Positions 1 through 8,200 of a DNA stretch of 64,000 bases are shown here, in pieces (positions within the stretch are counted from its first letter, which is position 1; the number at the start of each line of letters is the position of its first letter). A program made the translations under genes and the position numbers. The notes below the pieces were generated by a model. The model searched no databases. It was not told the origin of the DNA and saw nothing but the letters and a program-made list of their open reading frames with translations. Location: positions 124,001 to 188,000 of the forward strand of contig DAOUME010000011.1 in the NCBI GenBank assembly GCA_034411995.1. The letters are read 5' to 3'. This DNA comes from JAUVXJ01 sp034411995 (GTDB lineage Bacteria; Chloroflexota; Anaerolineae; UBA7937; B3-Chlor).

Positions 1-2
1 AG

Positions 3-521
3 GGACGGTGCACCGGAGGCGCGGCCTACGAAGTGAGGCGGGAAGGCGCTCTGGCGCAGGTCAACATGCGTGTGGAAGGCCCGGGCTTGCTGCTCACCCT
101 CATGCCGTGGAAGTGGCCCAAGGCGCGCGGTGCGGAGTGGGACCTGGCACTGAACGAGGGGATTCCCCTCACGTTGAAGATTCAGGGAGGGGCGAGCGAC
201 AACCGTCTGGATTTGACTGGTCTACAGTTGAAGGAGTTGCTGCTGGAGACGGGGGCCAGCGCGACCAAGCTGACCCTGCCCGCCGGTGCTGGACAGACCC
301 AGGCTGAGGTCAGTTGTGGCGCTGGTGGCGTGGAGATCCGGATTCCCTCGGGTGTGGCCGCCCGCATCCATGCGCAGAGCACGGTGGGCGAGACGAGGAT
401 CGATCGGGCGCGCTTTCCACGAGTGGGCAGCGGCCTCTATGAGTCGCCGGACTACGAAACGGCGGCCAACAAGGTCGAGCTACGCGCAGAGGCCAGTCTG
501 GGCTCGATTGAGGTTCGGTGA
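3..521 (+). CDS. Toast-rack / DUF2154-like protein, C-terminal part (5' end outside window)
   Basis: The frame is open from the window edge, so only the last 172 residues are seen. They form a repetitive beta-rich fold with short Leu/Thr-rich strands and Gly turns (LDLTGLQLKELLLETGAS, then GGVEIRIPSG), as in bacterial toast-rack and LiaF-like DUF2154/DUF4097 domains. Such domains usually follow an N-terminal membrane anchor or PspC/DUF5668 segment, which would lie upstream here. A role in envelope-stress sensing is family inference only. The family call is from overall pattern; no catalytic motif is present. Confidence 0.6.
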   Translation, partial: GRCTGGAAYEVRREGALAQVNMRVEGPGLLLTLMPWKWPKARGAEWDLALNEGIPLTLKIQGGASDNRLDLTGLQLKELLLETGASATKLTLPAGAGQTQAEVSCGAGGVEIRIPSGVAARIHAQSTVGETRIDRARFPRVGSGLYESPDYETAANKVELRAEASLGSIEVR

Positions 522-621
522 TCTGTCACCGCCCTCCGCGAGGCGAGGGTCGGCGAGTACCTATTCGAACAACGTTCTGCATCGGATTCTGCAGACCAAT
601 GATTCGATTCGAGGTGTTTCC

Positions 622-1068
622 ATGGGCGTGGTCGAAGATGCCGTCTCCGCGTTCGACGAGGGTTACAGTTGTTCGCAGTCGGTCTTTTCCGCATTTGCTC
701 CGGAGCTGGGTCTGGACCGCGAGACCGCTCTCAAGGTGGCCACCGCCTTTGGCGGCGGCATGGGCCACAGGGGTGACACGTGCGGTGCGGTCACCGGGGC
801 GTTCATGGCCATCGGGCTGAGGCACGGGAGGCTGAGGGCGGAAGACGAGGAGACCAGGGACCGAGCCTACAGCCTGGTGGAGAGGTTCGTGCGGGAGTTC
901 GAATCGCGACACGGGTCGATAGTGTGTCGAGAGTTGCTGGGTTGCGACATCAGCACTCCTGAGGGCATGCAGCGCGCAGACGAGGCCAACCTTCCTGCTA
1001 CGCGCTGTCCCCACTTCGTGCGAGACGCCGCGGTGATCCTCGAGGAGCTACTGTCCAGCGGGGCCTAA
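622..1068 (+). CDS. C_GCAxxG_C_C family redox protein
   Basis: 148 residues. The conserved Cys/Gly pattern of the family is visible in order: YSCSQSV near residue 17, GDTCGAVTGAFMAIG near 52, CRELLGCD near 103 and RCPHFV near 130. These proteins are small helical cysteine-rich proteins of unclear function, often found in anaerobes and suspected to bind metal or act in redox. The start is the ATG behind GAGGTG with a 5-nt spacer; the open frame extends further upstream, but that part overlaps the preceding gene and lacks family similarity. It stands alone between the truncated gene and menG. Confidence 0.8.
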   Translation: MGVVEDAVSAFDEGYSCSQSVFSAFAPELGLDRETALKVATAFGGGMGHRGDTCGAVTGAFMAIGLRHGRLRAEDEETRDRAYSLVERFVREFESRHGSIVCRELLGCDISTPEGMQRADEANLPATRCPHFVRDAAVILEELLSSGA

Positions 1069-1234
1069 GTCGACCATCGACGAAGCCTGGAGCTTGGGGG
1101 CGGGCTAGCGGTATCCTGACAGACGTCGCCTCCAGAACCGGTGCTCAGGGCGAGGACGACGCTGAGCGGGCAACATCATGAGCCCGGAACCCGATACCTC
1201 GGAGGCATGAAGCGTCAACCCCATCAGGTAGCGT

Positions 1235-1987
1235 ATGAGAGAGTTTGACCAGCAGGGCGAAACGACTCACTTCGGCTATCAACGGGTGCCCACGGCAGAG
1301 AAGGCCAGGCTGGTGGGGGCCATCTTCGACGCCGTGGCTGCCAGGTACGACGTGCTGAACGACGTGATGTCCTTCGGCATGCACCGCTGGTGGAGGCGGT
1401 TCGCCGTGAACCTGAGCGGTGTGCGGCCCGGAGATAGCGTCCTGGACCTGGCCGGGGGCACCGGTGAGTTCACGGCGCGCCTGGAGTCTCTGGTCGGTCC
1501 GCAGGGCTTGGTGGTCCTGGCTGAGATCAACGCGAGCATGTTGAGGCTTGGACAGCAGCGTCTGGCCGGTAGCAACGTGGCGTTGGTACAGGCGGACGCC
1601 GAACATCTGCCGTTTGGCGACCATCTCTTCGACTGCGTCACCATCGCCTTCGGCCTGCGTAACGTCACGGATCAGGATGCGGTACTAAGGTCGGTGTATG
1701 GCGCCTTGAAGCCCGGGGCTCCGGCGGTCATCCTGGAGTTTTCTCACCCTACGGTGTGGGGCTTTGGTCCCTTCTACGACTTCTACTCTTTCCACGTGTT
1801 GCCGGTGCTGGGCCACCTGGCTGCCGGAAACGGCGGTGGATATCGCTATCTGGCCGAGTCCATCCGGGTCCATCCAGACCAGGAGACGCTCAAGAAGATG
1901 ATGGAACGGGCAGGGTTCGAGCGCTGTGAGTACTTCAACCTGAGCGGCGGCATCGTCGCCGTGCATCGCGGATTCAAAGCTGCATAG
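1235..1987 (+). CDS. menG: Demethylmenaquinone methyltransferase (UbiE/MenG)
   Basis: 250 residues, normal for the family. It transfers a methyl group from SAM to demethylmenaquinone, the last step of menaquinone synthesis. The UbiE signature FDAVAARYDVLND is near residue 30, the SAM motif LDLAGGTGEF near 73, and FGLRNVTD near 135 matches the second UbiE signature. Cytosolic, acting at the membrane on a lipid quinone. One acidic-loop position reads LAEINASML instead of the common DFSxxML, a small deviation. The next gene (lysE-like) begins 14 bp after the stop, so the two may be co-transcribed. The choice of menaquinone over ubiquinone is inferred from the Chloroflexota context. Confidence 0.9.
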   Translation: MREFDQQGETTHFGYQRVPTAEKARLVGAIFDAVAARYDVLNDVMSFGMHRWWRRFAVNLSGVRPGDSVLDLAGGTGEFTARLESLVGPQGLVVLAEINASMLRLGQQRLAGSNVALVQADAEHLPFGDHLFDCVTIAFGLRNVTDQDAVLRSVYGALKPGAPAVILEFSHPTVWGFGPFYDFYSFHVLPVLGHLAAGNGGGYRYLAESIRVHPDQETLKKMMERAGFERCEYFNLSGGIVAVHRGFKAA

Positions 1988-2001
1988 GCCTGGAATCGAG
2001 G

Positions 2002-2619
2002 ATGGACCTTTCGTACCTGATCAGGGGGTTGGTCATCGGCTTCTCCATCGCCGCACCCGTGGGTCCCATCGGGGTGCTGTGCATCCGCCGAACGCTGGCG
2101 GAGGGGTACGTGGTTGGGCTTCTGTCGGGCCTGGGAGCGGCGACTGCGGATGCAGTGTATGGGATGATGGCAGCCTTCGGACTGACGTACGTCTCCAGCC
2201 TCCTGATTGGCTATCAGGCCTGGATCCGTCTCGTCGGTGGGCTGTTTCTCTGCTATCTCGGGCTGAGAACCTACTTCGCCAGGCCGGCCGAAGGGGCGGC
2301 CTGCGCGGAGGGTAAGGGGTTGGCTGGTGCATACGGGTCCGTTTTCTTCTTGACGCTCACCAACCCCATGACCATCCTGGCGTTCACCGCCATCTTTGCC
2401 GGACTGGGGATAGGCAGCGCCACGGGGGAGTACCGCTCCGCGACGCTGTTGGTGATGGGTGTGTTCAGCGGCTCCGCGGTTTGGTGGCTCATTCTGAGCG
2501 GAGGTGTGAGCCTGTTCCGGTCGCGGTTCACTCCTCGGGCGCTGGGTTGGGTGAACAAGGCAGCGGGCCTGGCCATCTTGGGCTTCGGCGTGCTGGCCCT
2601 GGTGAGTCTCAGAAGGTGA
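2002..2619 (+). CDS. LysE family translocator
   Basis: 205 residues with six hydrophobic segments. The family motif appears at the first helix (IAAPVGPIGVLCIRRTL, near residue 16), followed by G(L/A)GAATADAVYG near 45 and FFLTLTNPMTILAF near 115. LysE/RhtB exporters pump amino acids or related metabolites out of the cell; the substrate cannot be read from sequence. Start is an ATG 14 bp after menG. Confidence 0.85.
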   Translation: MDLSYLIRGLVIGFSIAAPVGPIGVLCIRRTLAEGYVVGLLSGLGAATADAVYGMMAAFGLTYVSSLLIGYQAWIRLVGGLFLCYLGLRTYFARPAEGAACAEGKGLAGAYGSVFFLTLTNPMTILAFTAIFAGLGIGSATGEYRSATLLVMGVFSGSAVWWLILSGGVSLFRSRFTPRALGWVNKAAGLAILGFGVLALVSLRR

Positions 2620-3169
2620 AGACGAGACCTCATCGCTGGGAAAAGCACTCCGACCTGAAGAGCGAAGCAGGCCGTGGGGTCCCGGTGTTCGCCGGTGGCC
2701 TTGGTGGTGTGTTCCTGAGAAAGGCGACTCGTCATGTAGCGCGCCGAAGCTAGCTGGGTGGCCCCAGCGCGCGCGCTGGCCTGCTCTGGCGGTGATTGGG
2801 GTGCCGGGCCGCAAGTCGGTCCGGTTGATGGCCAGAGCGAGAGAGCCAGCAGCCACGGAGGCCTCCGACCACGCCATTCCTGGTGCTCAGCAGATGCTAC
2901 CCCTCCTGACCCGAGGACGCCAAGGGCACCAGGATGGAGTCTGGGTCCTGAGTCGGCGAGCTGAAGTGGCAGCGGAAGCTGGTCTGCTCTTGCCCCGGCG
3001 TGGCAGAGGTTCGGCCGGGACGATCCACATGAGCTGTAGCAGCGAGCTTCACGGGCTCTTGACTCGCGGGCTGAACATCGTTCCGGTCAACTTCGGGATT
3101 CACCTTGTGGCTACTCCGACCAGGGCCCAGGAGCTGCTTCAGTAGCCGCCAAAGCTGGGGAACGAGCTG
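2620..3169. other. Intergenic stretch, no gene supported
   Basis: About 550 bp between the lysE-like gene and the next membrane-protein gene. Open frames here (for example about 2792-3145 on the plus strand) have no recognisable domain, odd composition and no convincing ribosome-binding site. No tRNA, terminator or repeat was recognised. Confidence 0.5.
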
Positions 3170-4264
3170 GTGAGGCACTCCGGTCTCAAGCAAAAACTAC
3201 CAGGGTACGCAGGCACCGGGATGGTGATCCTGGTGACCGGCCTGTGGACGTTGTGGGGCGTGGCGGAGATGTATTACGAGGGCTGGTGGGGAACCTGGGA
3301 CAACAGGGTTCCGTACCTGGTGCCCGCGATCTGCTGCGTGGCGCTGAGCCTGCTGGCCATCACCTGGCCTCGGGTCGGCGGCTGGCTGTTGGTAGGCCTC
3401 GGGGGTGCGTTTACCCTCTGGTGGTGGGCTATGCGGGCTCGCGCTGGCCTGCTGACCGCTCACGTTCTGTGGGGCACGTTCCCCGTCAGCGGGCTGCTGG
3501 TGGTGACCGGAGTCCTTTTTCTGCTGGAGGGCCGATACCGTCGACGGCAGCGCTGGGAAGGTTGGGCACCCGACGAGCGCAGACGACGCCGCTACCTGTC
3601 TCAACTACTTGCTGTGGGCGTTCCCACGCTCATCGTTCTGGCTGTATCGGCGTACTGGGCGCCGGTGCTCCTGACGCGGGAGGACGACGGGGATCGGGGT
3701 GCGCGGCTCATCGAGGGGAACGGGGTGACCCTGATCTGGGCGCCGGCGGGTCCGGGCTGGTCGAGAGGGGTTGACGCCCACGGGGGGGACCAGCAACCGG
3801 ACACTCCACCAAACCTGTCCTGGAACGACATCGCTTTCTACGGTGTGGAGCCCGTGGGCTTCGGGCCGAAGGCCATCTCTGGGGAAAAGGAGGCCGCGAC
3901 TAAGGACATGCGGGCGACAGGCTTGTGCCACTACCTCAGCGCGGATGGCTCGCGGCTGATGGACGAACCGGTGGGGGTGTGGCGCATGCCCAGCACTGAC
4001 GAGATCGTGCGCACCCTGGTCAGTGATGGCGAGAACGCCGGGTGTACCTGGGATGGAGTGTCGATGAAGGCCCGCTGCAGAGTCACACCGGACAAGGAGA
4101 CACCCTTGTGGGTACCTGGGTGGTCTCCCATCTATTACTGGTCGGCAGATGAATACGATGAGCATGAGGCCTACTACGTCAGCTATCACGCGTCGATCAT
4201 CAGCTACCAGCCCAAGTCCTGGGGCAACCCGAGGCACGGATATCGGTGCGTGCGGGAGCCATGA
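3170..4264 (+). CDS. Membrane protein with C-terminal formylglycine-generating-enzyme-like domain
   Basis: 364 residues. The first 130 hold four hydrophobic helices (starting near residues 14, 44, 67 and 97), a basic loop follows, and a fifth helix lies near 145-165. The rest should be exported. Its pattern resembles an FGE/SUMF1 (C-type-lectin-like) fold: VTLIWAPAG near 186, VWRMPSTDEIV near 271, YYWSAD near 323, and WGNPRHGYRCVRE at the very end, which matches the usual GFRCVR ending. The catalytic cysteines of true FGE cannot be assigned, so it is probably a ligand-binding relative. Start is GTG; CTGGGG lies upstream at a plausible distance. Confidence 0.5.
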   Translation: MRHSGLKQKLPGYAGTGMVILVTGLWTLWGVAEMYYEGWWGTWDNRVPYLVPAICCVALSLLAITWPRVGGWLLVGLGGAFTLWWWAMRARAGLLTAHVLWGTFPVSGLLVVTGVLFLLEGRYRRRQRWEGWAPDERRRRRYLSQLLAVGVPTLIVLAVSAYWAPVLLTREDDGDRGARLIEGNGVTLIWAPAGPGWSRGVDAHGGDQQPDTPPNLSWNDIAFYGVEPVGFGPKAISGEKEAATKDMRATGLCHYLSADGSRLMDEPVGVWRMPSTDEIVRTLVSDGENAGCTWDGVSMKARCRVTPDKETPLWVPGWSPIYYWSADEYDEHEAYYVSYHASIISYQPKSWGNPRHGYRCVREP

Positions 4265-4347
4265 GAGCAGATGCCAGCGCAGACGCGGGCAAAGCCCGGT
4301 TCGACCTCCATGGGAGGTGGAAACCAGATGTTAAAGAGGAGAGTGTC

Positions 4348-4902
4348 GTGCCTGCCCCTGTGGTGATCGTCGAGCACGATCCGCGGTGGCCAACGTTGTA
4401 CGAGCAGGAGAGAGATCTGATCCTGGGGGCCACCGGGGACCTGATCGTCGTCGTCGAGCACATCGGCAGCACCGCGGTGCCCGATCTGGGTGGAAAGCGC
4501 ATCATAGACATCATGGCGGCGGTGCGCTGCCTGGAGGATGCTGAGCGCTGCGTCGAGCCGCTGGCTGGCATCGGGTACGAGTACGTTCCTGAATACAACG
4601 ATCTCATCCCGGACAGGCGCTACTTCCACAAGGGACCGCCGGAAGGCCGCACCTTCCACTTGCACATGGCGGAGCACAGGGGCGACTTCTGGACAAAGCA
4701 TCTCCTCTTCCGGGACTGGCTGCGGAGACACCCCGAGGATGCACAGGACTACTTCCGGTTGAAGAAGGAGTTGGCTGACAGGTTTGGCCGGGACCGGGAA
4801 GGCTACACCGAAGCCAAGACGGGGTTCATAGAGTCTATGGTTGCCAGGGCGCGGTCGGAAGAGATGACCGGTCCGGGCCAGAGCGGGCCGGACCGTGGAT
4901 GA
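4348..4902 (+). CDS. GrpB family protein (UPF0157, nucleotidyltransferase fold)
   Basis: 184 residues. Family motifs are clear: VVIVEHDPRWP at the start, EHIGSTAVPDL near residue 35 (the GS motif of the nucleotidyltransferase fold) and RTFHLHMAEH near 100, with FRDWLRRHPEDAQDYFRLK after it. Substrate is unknown for the family. The frame is open to 4246, but GTG 4348 has AGGAG six bases upstream and gives exactly the family N-terminus, so that start is preferred. The next gene follows 16 bp downstream. Confidence 0.8.
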   Translation: MPAPVVIVEHDPRWPTLYEQERDLILGATGDLIVVVEHIGSTAVPDLGGKRIIDIMAAVRCLEDAERCVEPLAGIGYEYVPEYNDLIPDRRYFHKGPPEGRTFHLHMAEHRGDFWTKHLLFRDWLRRHPEDAQDYFRLKKELADRFGRDREGYTEAKTGFIESMVARARSEEMTGPGQSGPDRG

Positions 4903-4918
4903 GGGGGTTGCAGGTTCG

Positions 4919-5509
4919 ATGGAGCTGCCAGGGGCGGTATTGCTGACCAGGAGGGCCAGGGGAGAGTTAGTGAGCGTCCTGGCCCAGGCGTTTGCCCAGC
5001 ACCCGATGGTCCCTGCCCTGGGAGGCAGGGCTGACGACGCCAGCGCGCTGATAAGGGTGCTGGTTGATTTCCATTGGGGCATGAAGAGCCTGCTGCTTTG
5101 TGGAATCAGGATGGACGAGGGACTCGTCTGCGTGTTGATGGGCGCCGATTCCCGCGAAGTTCCGTCGCTCTGGTCCCTGGCGCGCCTGGCGTGGGGTGTC
5201 ACGCGAGCGGTGGGACGAAGGGCGATAGGTCCGCTGCTGGATGTGGAGCGGTGCAAGCCGCTGTACCAGGAACGTTATTTCGAGCTGGTGATCCTGGCCA
5301 CGGTGACATCACGCCAACGCCAGGGGCTCGGACGCCGGCTTCTTCACTTTCTGTACGATCAGGCCAAACGAGGGGGGTATGACGGAATTATGCTCTTCGT
5401 GGACCAGGATACCCCTGCCTTCGGATTGTACCGCAGCGAAGGGTTCGGGGTGGATAGAGAGATCGAGGTGGCCCAACAGCGGCTTTGCTGGATGCGGCGC
5501 ACCATCTGA
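4919..5509 (+). CDS. GNAT family N-acetyltransferase
   Basis: 196 residues. The acetyl-CoA-binding motif A is visible near residues 120-140 (LATVTSRQRQGLGRRLLHFL, the Q/RxxGxG/A pyrophosphate loop), followed by a C-terminal GLYRSEGFGVDREI strand typical of GNATs. Acceptor substrate unknown. Two starts are possible: GTG 4895, overlapping the GrpB-like gene by 8 bp, or ATG 4919 behind GAGGGGG; the latter is chosen because family similarity begins after it. Probably co-transcribed with its neighbours on both sides. Confidence 0.75.
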   Translation: MELPGAVLLTRRARGELVSVLAQAFAQHPMVPALGGRADDASALIRVLVDFHWGMKSLLLCGIRMDEGLVCVLMGADSREVPSLWSLARLAWGVTRAVGRRAIGPLLDVERCKPLYQERYFELVILATVTSRQRQGLGRRLLHFLYDQAKRGGYDGIMLFVDQDTPAFGLYRSEGFGVDREIEVAQQRLCWMRRTI

Positions 5510-5562
5510 AGGATGGACCGCCGAACGGGTGAGCAACATCCACAGGGCGCGAGGATACGAGG

Positions 5563-6654
5563 GTGAAACAGCGCAGCTTGGAACTGCTGCAGGTCGAGGA
5601 TAGGGAGCGATGGAATGAGGCCGTCGTGCGGCTGCCCTGCGCCCACGTGCTGCAATCCTATGAATGGGCCGAGTTCAAGAGCCGTCATGGCTGGCGGCCT
5701 TATCGCCTGTTGTTTCTGCGAGGCGCTGAACCCGTGGCTACGGCGTCCGTCTTGATCCGTCGGCCGCCCGGCGGACGGTGGGGTGTGATGTACGTCCCCA
5801 AAGGGCCCGCCCTGGACTATGAGGATTCCGGGCTGGCCATCGAGGTGCTCACCAGGTTGGAGGAGATGGCCAGGGAGCAGAAGGCCATCTTCGTGAAGAT
5901 CGACCCCGAGGTCTCGGCGGGGAGGAGCGACGTCGCGCGGTTGATCGAGGGGCGCGGCTGGCGAGCCTCCAGCGAGCAGGTTCAGTACCGCAGTACCCTG
6001 CTCGTCGATCTGCGCCGACCGGAGGGGGAACTGCTGGCAGAGATGAAGGAGAAGTGGCGGTACAATATCCGCCTGGCGGCCAGGAGGGGCGTCGAGGTTC
6101 ACCTGGGGACGATGGACGAACTGCCACTGATGTACGAGATGTACAGGATCACCAGCGCGCGAGATGACTTCATCATTCGTCCCTTCTCCTACTACGCTGA
6201 TGCGTGGCGCACGCTGGTCGGTCGGGGGTTGGCGCAGCTCTTCCTGGCCCGGCACGGCGAGGAGGTGCTCGCCGGTGTTTTGCTCTTCCGTTTTGGCGAC
6301 AAGGCCTGGTACATGTATGGGGCGTCCACCGACAGGCACCGCAATCTGATGCCCAACCATCTGCTGCAATGGGAGGCCATGAAGTGGGCCAAGGCGCAAG
6401 GGCACTCCTTCTACGACATGTGGGGTGCCCCCGACGTGCTGGATGAGAGCGCCCCCATGTGGGGGGTATATCGGTTCAAGGCCGGGTTTGGAGGGGTGTT
6501 CACGTCCTATCTAGGAGCCTTCGACTATCCGGCTTCAGGATCTCTCTACCGGCTATACAGCCTGGTGATGCCCAGGTTCCTGGACTTGCTCCGTTGGCGC
6601 CACCGCCGGGTGCGGAGACGCAGTACGTGGGAAGAGGCAGGGGAAGATGAGTGA
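5563..6654 (+). CDS. FemAB-like peptidoglycan-bridge / GNAT-fold aminoacyltransferase
   Basis: 363 residues, the size expected for FemA/B/X proteins made of two GNAT-like domains. Visible marks are the N-terminal LQSYEWAEFKSRHGWRP, the central KEKWRYNIRLAARRGVEV (the FemAB KxRxxIRxA motif, near residue 160), and the C-terminal NHLLQWEAMKWAKAQGHSFYDMWG, all characteristic. FemAB enzymes add amino acids from aminoacyl-tRNA to lipid II at the cytoplasmic membrane face; relatives in bacteria without interpeptide bridges may modify other polymers. Start is GTG 5563, 53 bp after the acetyltransferase gene. Confidence 0.8.
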   Translation: MKQRSLELLQVEDRERWNEAVVRLPCAHVLQSYEWAEFKSRHGWRPYRLLFLRGAEPVATASVLIRRPPGGRWGVMYVPKGPALDYEDSGLAIEVLTRLEEMAREQKAIFVKIDPEVSAGRSDVARLIEGRGWRASSEQVQYRSTLLVDLRRPEGELLAEMKEKWRYNIRLAARRGVEVHLGTMDELPLMYEMYRITSARDDFIIRPFSYYADAWRTLVGRGLAQLFLARHGEEVLAGVLLFRFGDKAWYMYGASTDRHRNLMPNHLLQWEAMKWAKAQGHSFYDMWGAPDVLDESAPMWGVYRFKAGFGGVFTSYLGAFDYPASGSLYRLYSLVMPRFLDLLRWRHRRVRRRSTWEEAGEDE

Positions 6655-6771
6655 CGGCGCGCGTTGGTTTTACGGGGATTTTACAGATGGGCAACGGCTG
6701 GCTAACCCCGCATCCCGATAATGGATACTGAGCTGAGAGAAACAGAACAGGAAGTCGGGAGGCGAGAACAG

Positions 6772-7917
6772 ATGAAACGCAGGACCAGGTTGCTGATAGG
6801 TTTAGTATTGGCAGGCCTGCTGTTGGCCGCGACCGGGACCGCCTGGGCGGAGGAGCCAGCAGTACGGGCTGCTCTGCGGGGTCAGGTGGTGGTCATAGAG
6901 GGGGACACTCTGCTGGTCACCACTCCGGCGGGCGAACAGCAAAGGGTCATCACCAGCGAGGCTACCCGCTTCTGGATTCCGGGGACGCGGGAGCCGTCCA
7001 TCGCCGACATCGATGTGGGTGACTACATCGGTGTTTGGGGCGAGAGGAACGAAGACGGCGATCTGGTGGCGTCGGTGGCCATCATCGTGCCGGCGGAACT
7101 GGCCCAGCGCAGATTCGTGGTGCAGGGGCAGGTTAAGGCCCTGGATGGGCTGACCATAACTGTAGATACCGGTCAGGGCGAGCGGTCCGTGGTGACCGAT
7201 GGATCCACGCGCTTCCTGATCCCCGGTGTGGAGGACGCTGGGATAGAAGACGTCACGGTTGGTGATCCCTTGCTGGCGCTGGGGAGGCCGGATGGCGAGG
7301 GCAACCTGCTAGCGCGCGTGGTGGCTATCGTCACCCCGGGTCAAGTGCGGCGGCACACCATCCGCGGGCTAATCACGGACATCAGGGGAGATAGCCTGAG
7401 CCTGCTCACCCGCCGGGGTGAGGTGCGGATGGATACTGACGGCGGCACCGTCTTCCGCATCCCCGGCGTGGAGGAGCCAGGCATCGACGATCTGGAAGTT
7501 CAAGATCTGATCATCGTGGTGGGGACCTGGAACCCGGACGAAGAGGTGTTCAGCGCGCGGGCGGTGACCCTCATCCCCAGGTGGCCTTCGCACCTGCGCT
7601 TTGTCCGAGGGGAGGTGACGGCCATCGAGGGGCGGACCATGGTCCTGGAGACCTTGCAGGGAGAAGTGGCGGTGCTGACCAATGGCGATACCATCTTCCG
7701 GATTCCCGGCGTGGAGAATCCGGGCCTGGATGATCTCCAGATAGGAGACAGGGTGGGAGTTCTCGCGGCCCGCAGCGAGGAGGGAGAGGGGAGACTCCTG
7801 GCCAGGGTGGTGCTCGTCAGGAGGGCCGACGAGTCCCTGACCGAAGCCATCTCCGCCCCCGTGGAGGCGGCCACAGCCCTTCTGGAGTCGTTCGTCAACC
7901 AGGCGGATCACAACTAG
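6772..7917 (+). CDS. Secreted protein with four DUF5666-like beta repeats
   Basis: 381 residues. A signal peptide is evident (KRRTRLLIGLVLAGLLLAATGTAWA with cleavage likely after AWA). The mature part consists of four repeats of about 83 residues. Each starts with a strand pair (RGQVVVIEGDTLLV), carries a T-[RV]-F-x-I-P-G core (TRFWIPG, TRFLIPG, TVFRIPG, TIFRIPG), then a [DE][DI][LV]xVGD turn, and ends with LxARVV. This is the DUF5666 pattern of small OB-like beta barrels. Function unknown; likely extracellular or cell-wall associated. Start ATG 6772 has GGGAGG nine bases upstream and begins the signal peptide directly; an in-frame ATG at 6721 would put extra charged residues in front. Confidence 0.7.
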   Translation: MKRRTRLLIGLVLAGLLLAATGTAWAEEPAVRAALRGQVVVIEGDTLLVTTPAGEQQRVITSEATRFWIPGTREPSIADIDVGDYIGVWGERNEDGDLVASVAIIVPAELAQRRFVVQGQVKALDGLTITVDTGQGERSVVTDGSTRFLIPGVEDAGIEDVTVGDPLLALGRPDGEGNLLARVVAIVTPGQVRRHTIRGLITDIRGDSLSLLTRRGEVRMDTDGGTVFRIPGVEEPGIDDLEVQDLIIVVGTWNPDEEVFSARAVTLIPRWPSHLRFVRGEVTAIEGRTMVLETLQGEVAVLTNGDTIFRIPGVENPGLDDLQIGDRVGVLAARSEEGEGRLLARVVLVRRADESLTEAISAPVEAATALLESFVNQADHN

Positions 7918-7970
7918 GGGACGAGGAAGCCACATCCGCCTGATATGTGCTGCCATTTTCTGTACACGCA

Positions 7971-8008
7971 CGAGGGGCACGGGAACTTCTCCCATGCCCC
8001 TCGTTTGT
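7971..8008 (+). terminator. Rho-independent terminator after the repeat-protein gene
   Basis: CGAGGGGCA (7971-7979) pairs with TGCCCCTCG (7995-8003), a 9-bp stem that can extend inward, followed by TTTGT. It lies between a plus-strand stop and convergent minus-strand sequence. Confidence 0.7.
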
Positions 8009-8041
8009 CAGCAGCAGTGTCGGCTGGTGTTTGACGACGGT

Positions 8042-8179
8042 CTACTCCTTGCGCCGGGACCGCCAGCGTAGGGCCGCGTAGCCGCTGAGACCGGCGAGGC
8101 CGGTCGCCAGCAGGGCCATGGTCCCTGGTCCAGGCACGAACTCACGTTCCCTAGCTCTCCAGGTGTTGTCGAGGAGAAG
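8042..8179 (-). pseudogene. Orphan PEP-CTERM-like C-terminal sorting tail
   Basis: Reading the minus strand, a 45-codon frame open between two stops ends in VPGPGTMALLATGLAGLSGY followed by AALRWRSRRKE and TAG. This has all parts of a PEP-CTERM sorting signal: a VPxPGT box, a hydrophobic helix of about 18 residues with LAGLSGY, and a terminal Arg cluster. There is no ATG upstream of the box, and the frame closes at a TGA just 20 bp past the stop of the neighbouring GT-C gene. It looks like the surviving 3' end of a lost surface-protein gene; a very short gene starting at the internal GTG is possible but unlikely. No exosortase gene is in the window. Confidence 0.6.
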
Positions 8180-8200
8180 TCAGCGGCGTGAGTCGCCGCG

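Noticed and set aside
566..578. GAAC...GTTC palindrome resembling a LexA box
   Set aside because: The half-sites are separated by three bases instead of four and it is not placed in a recognisable promoter.
2792..3145. Plus-strand frame of 117 codons in the 2.6-3.2 kb gap
   Set aside because: No recognisable domain, no ribosome-binding site and atypical composition.
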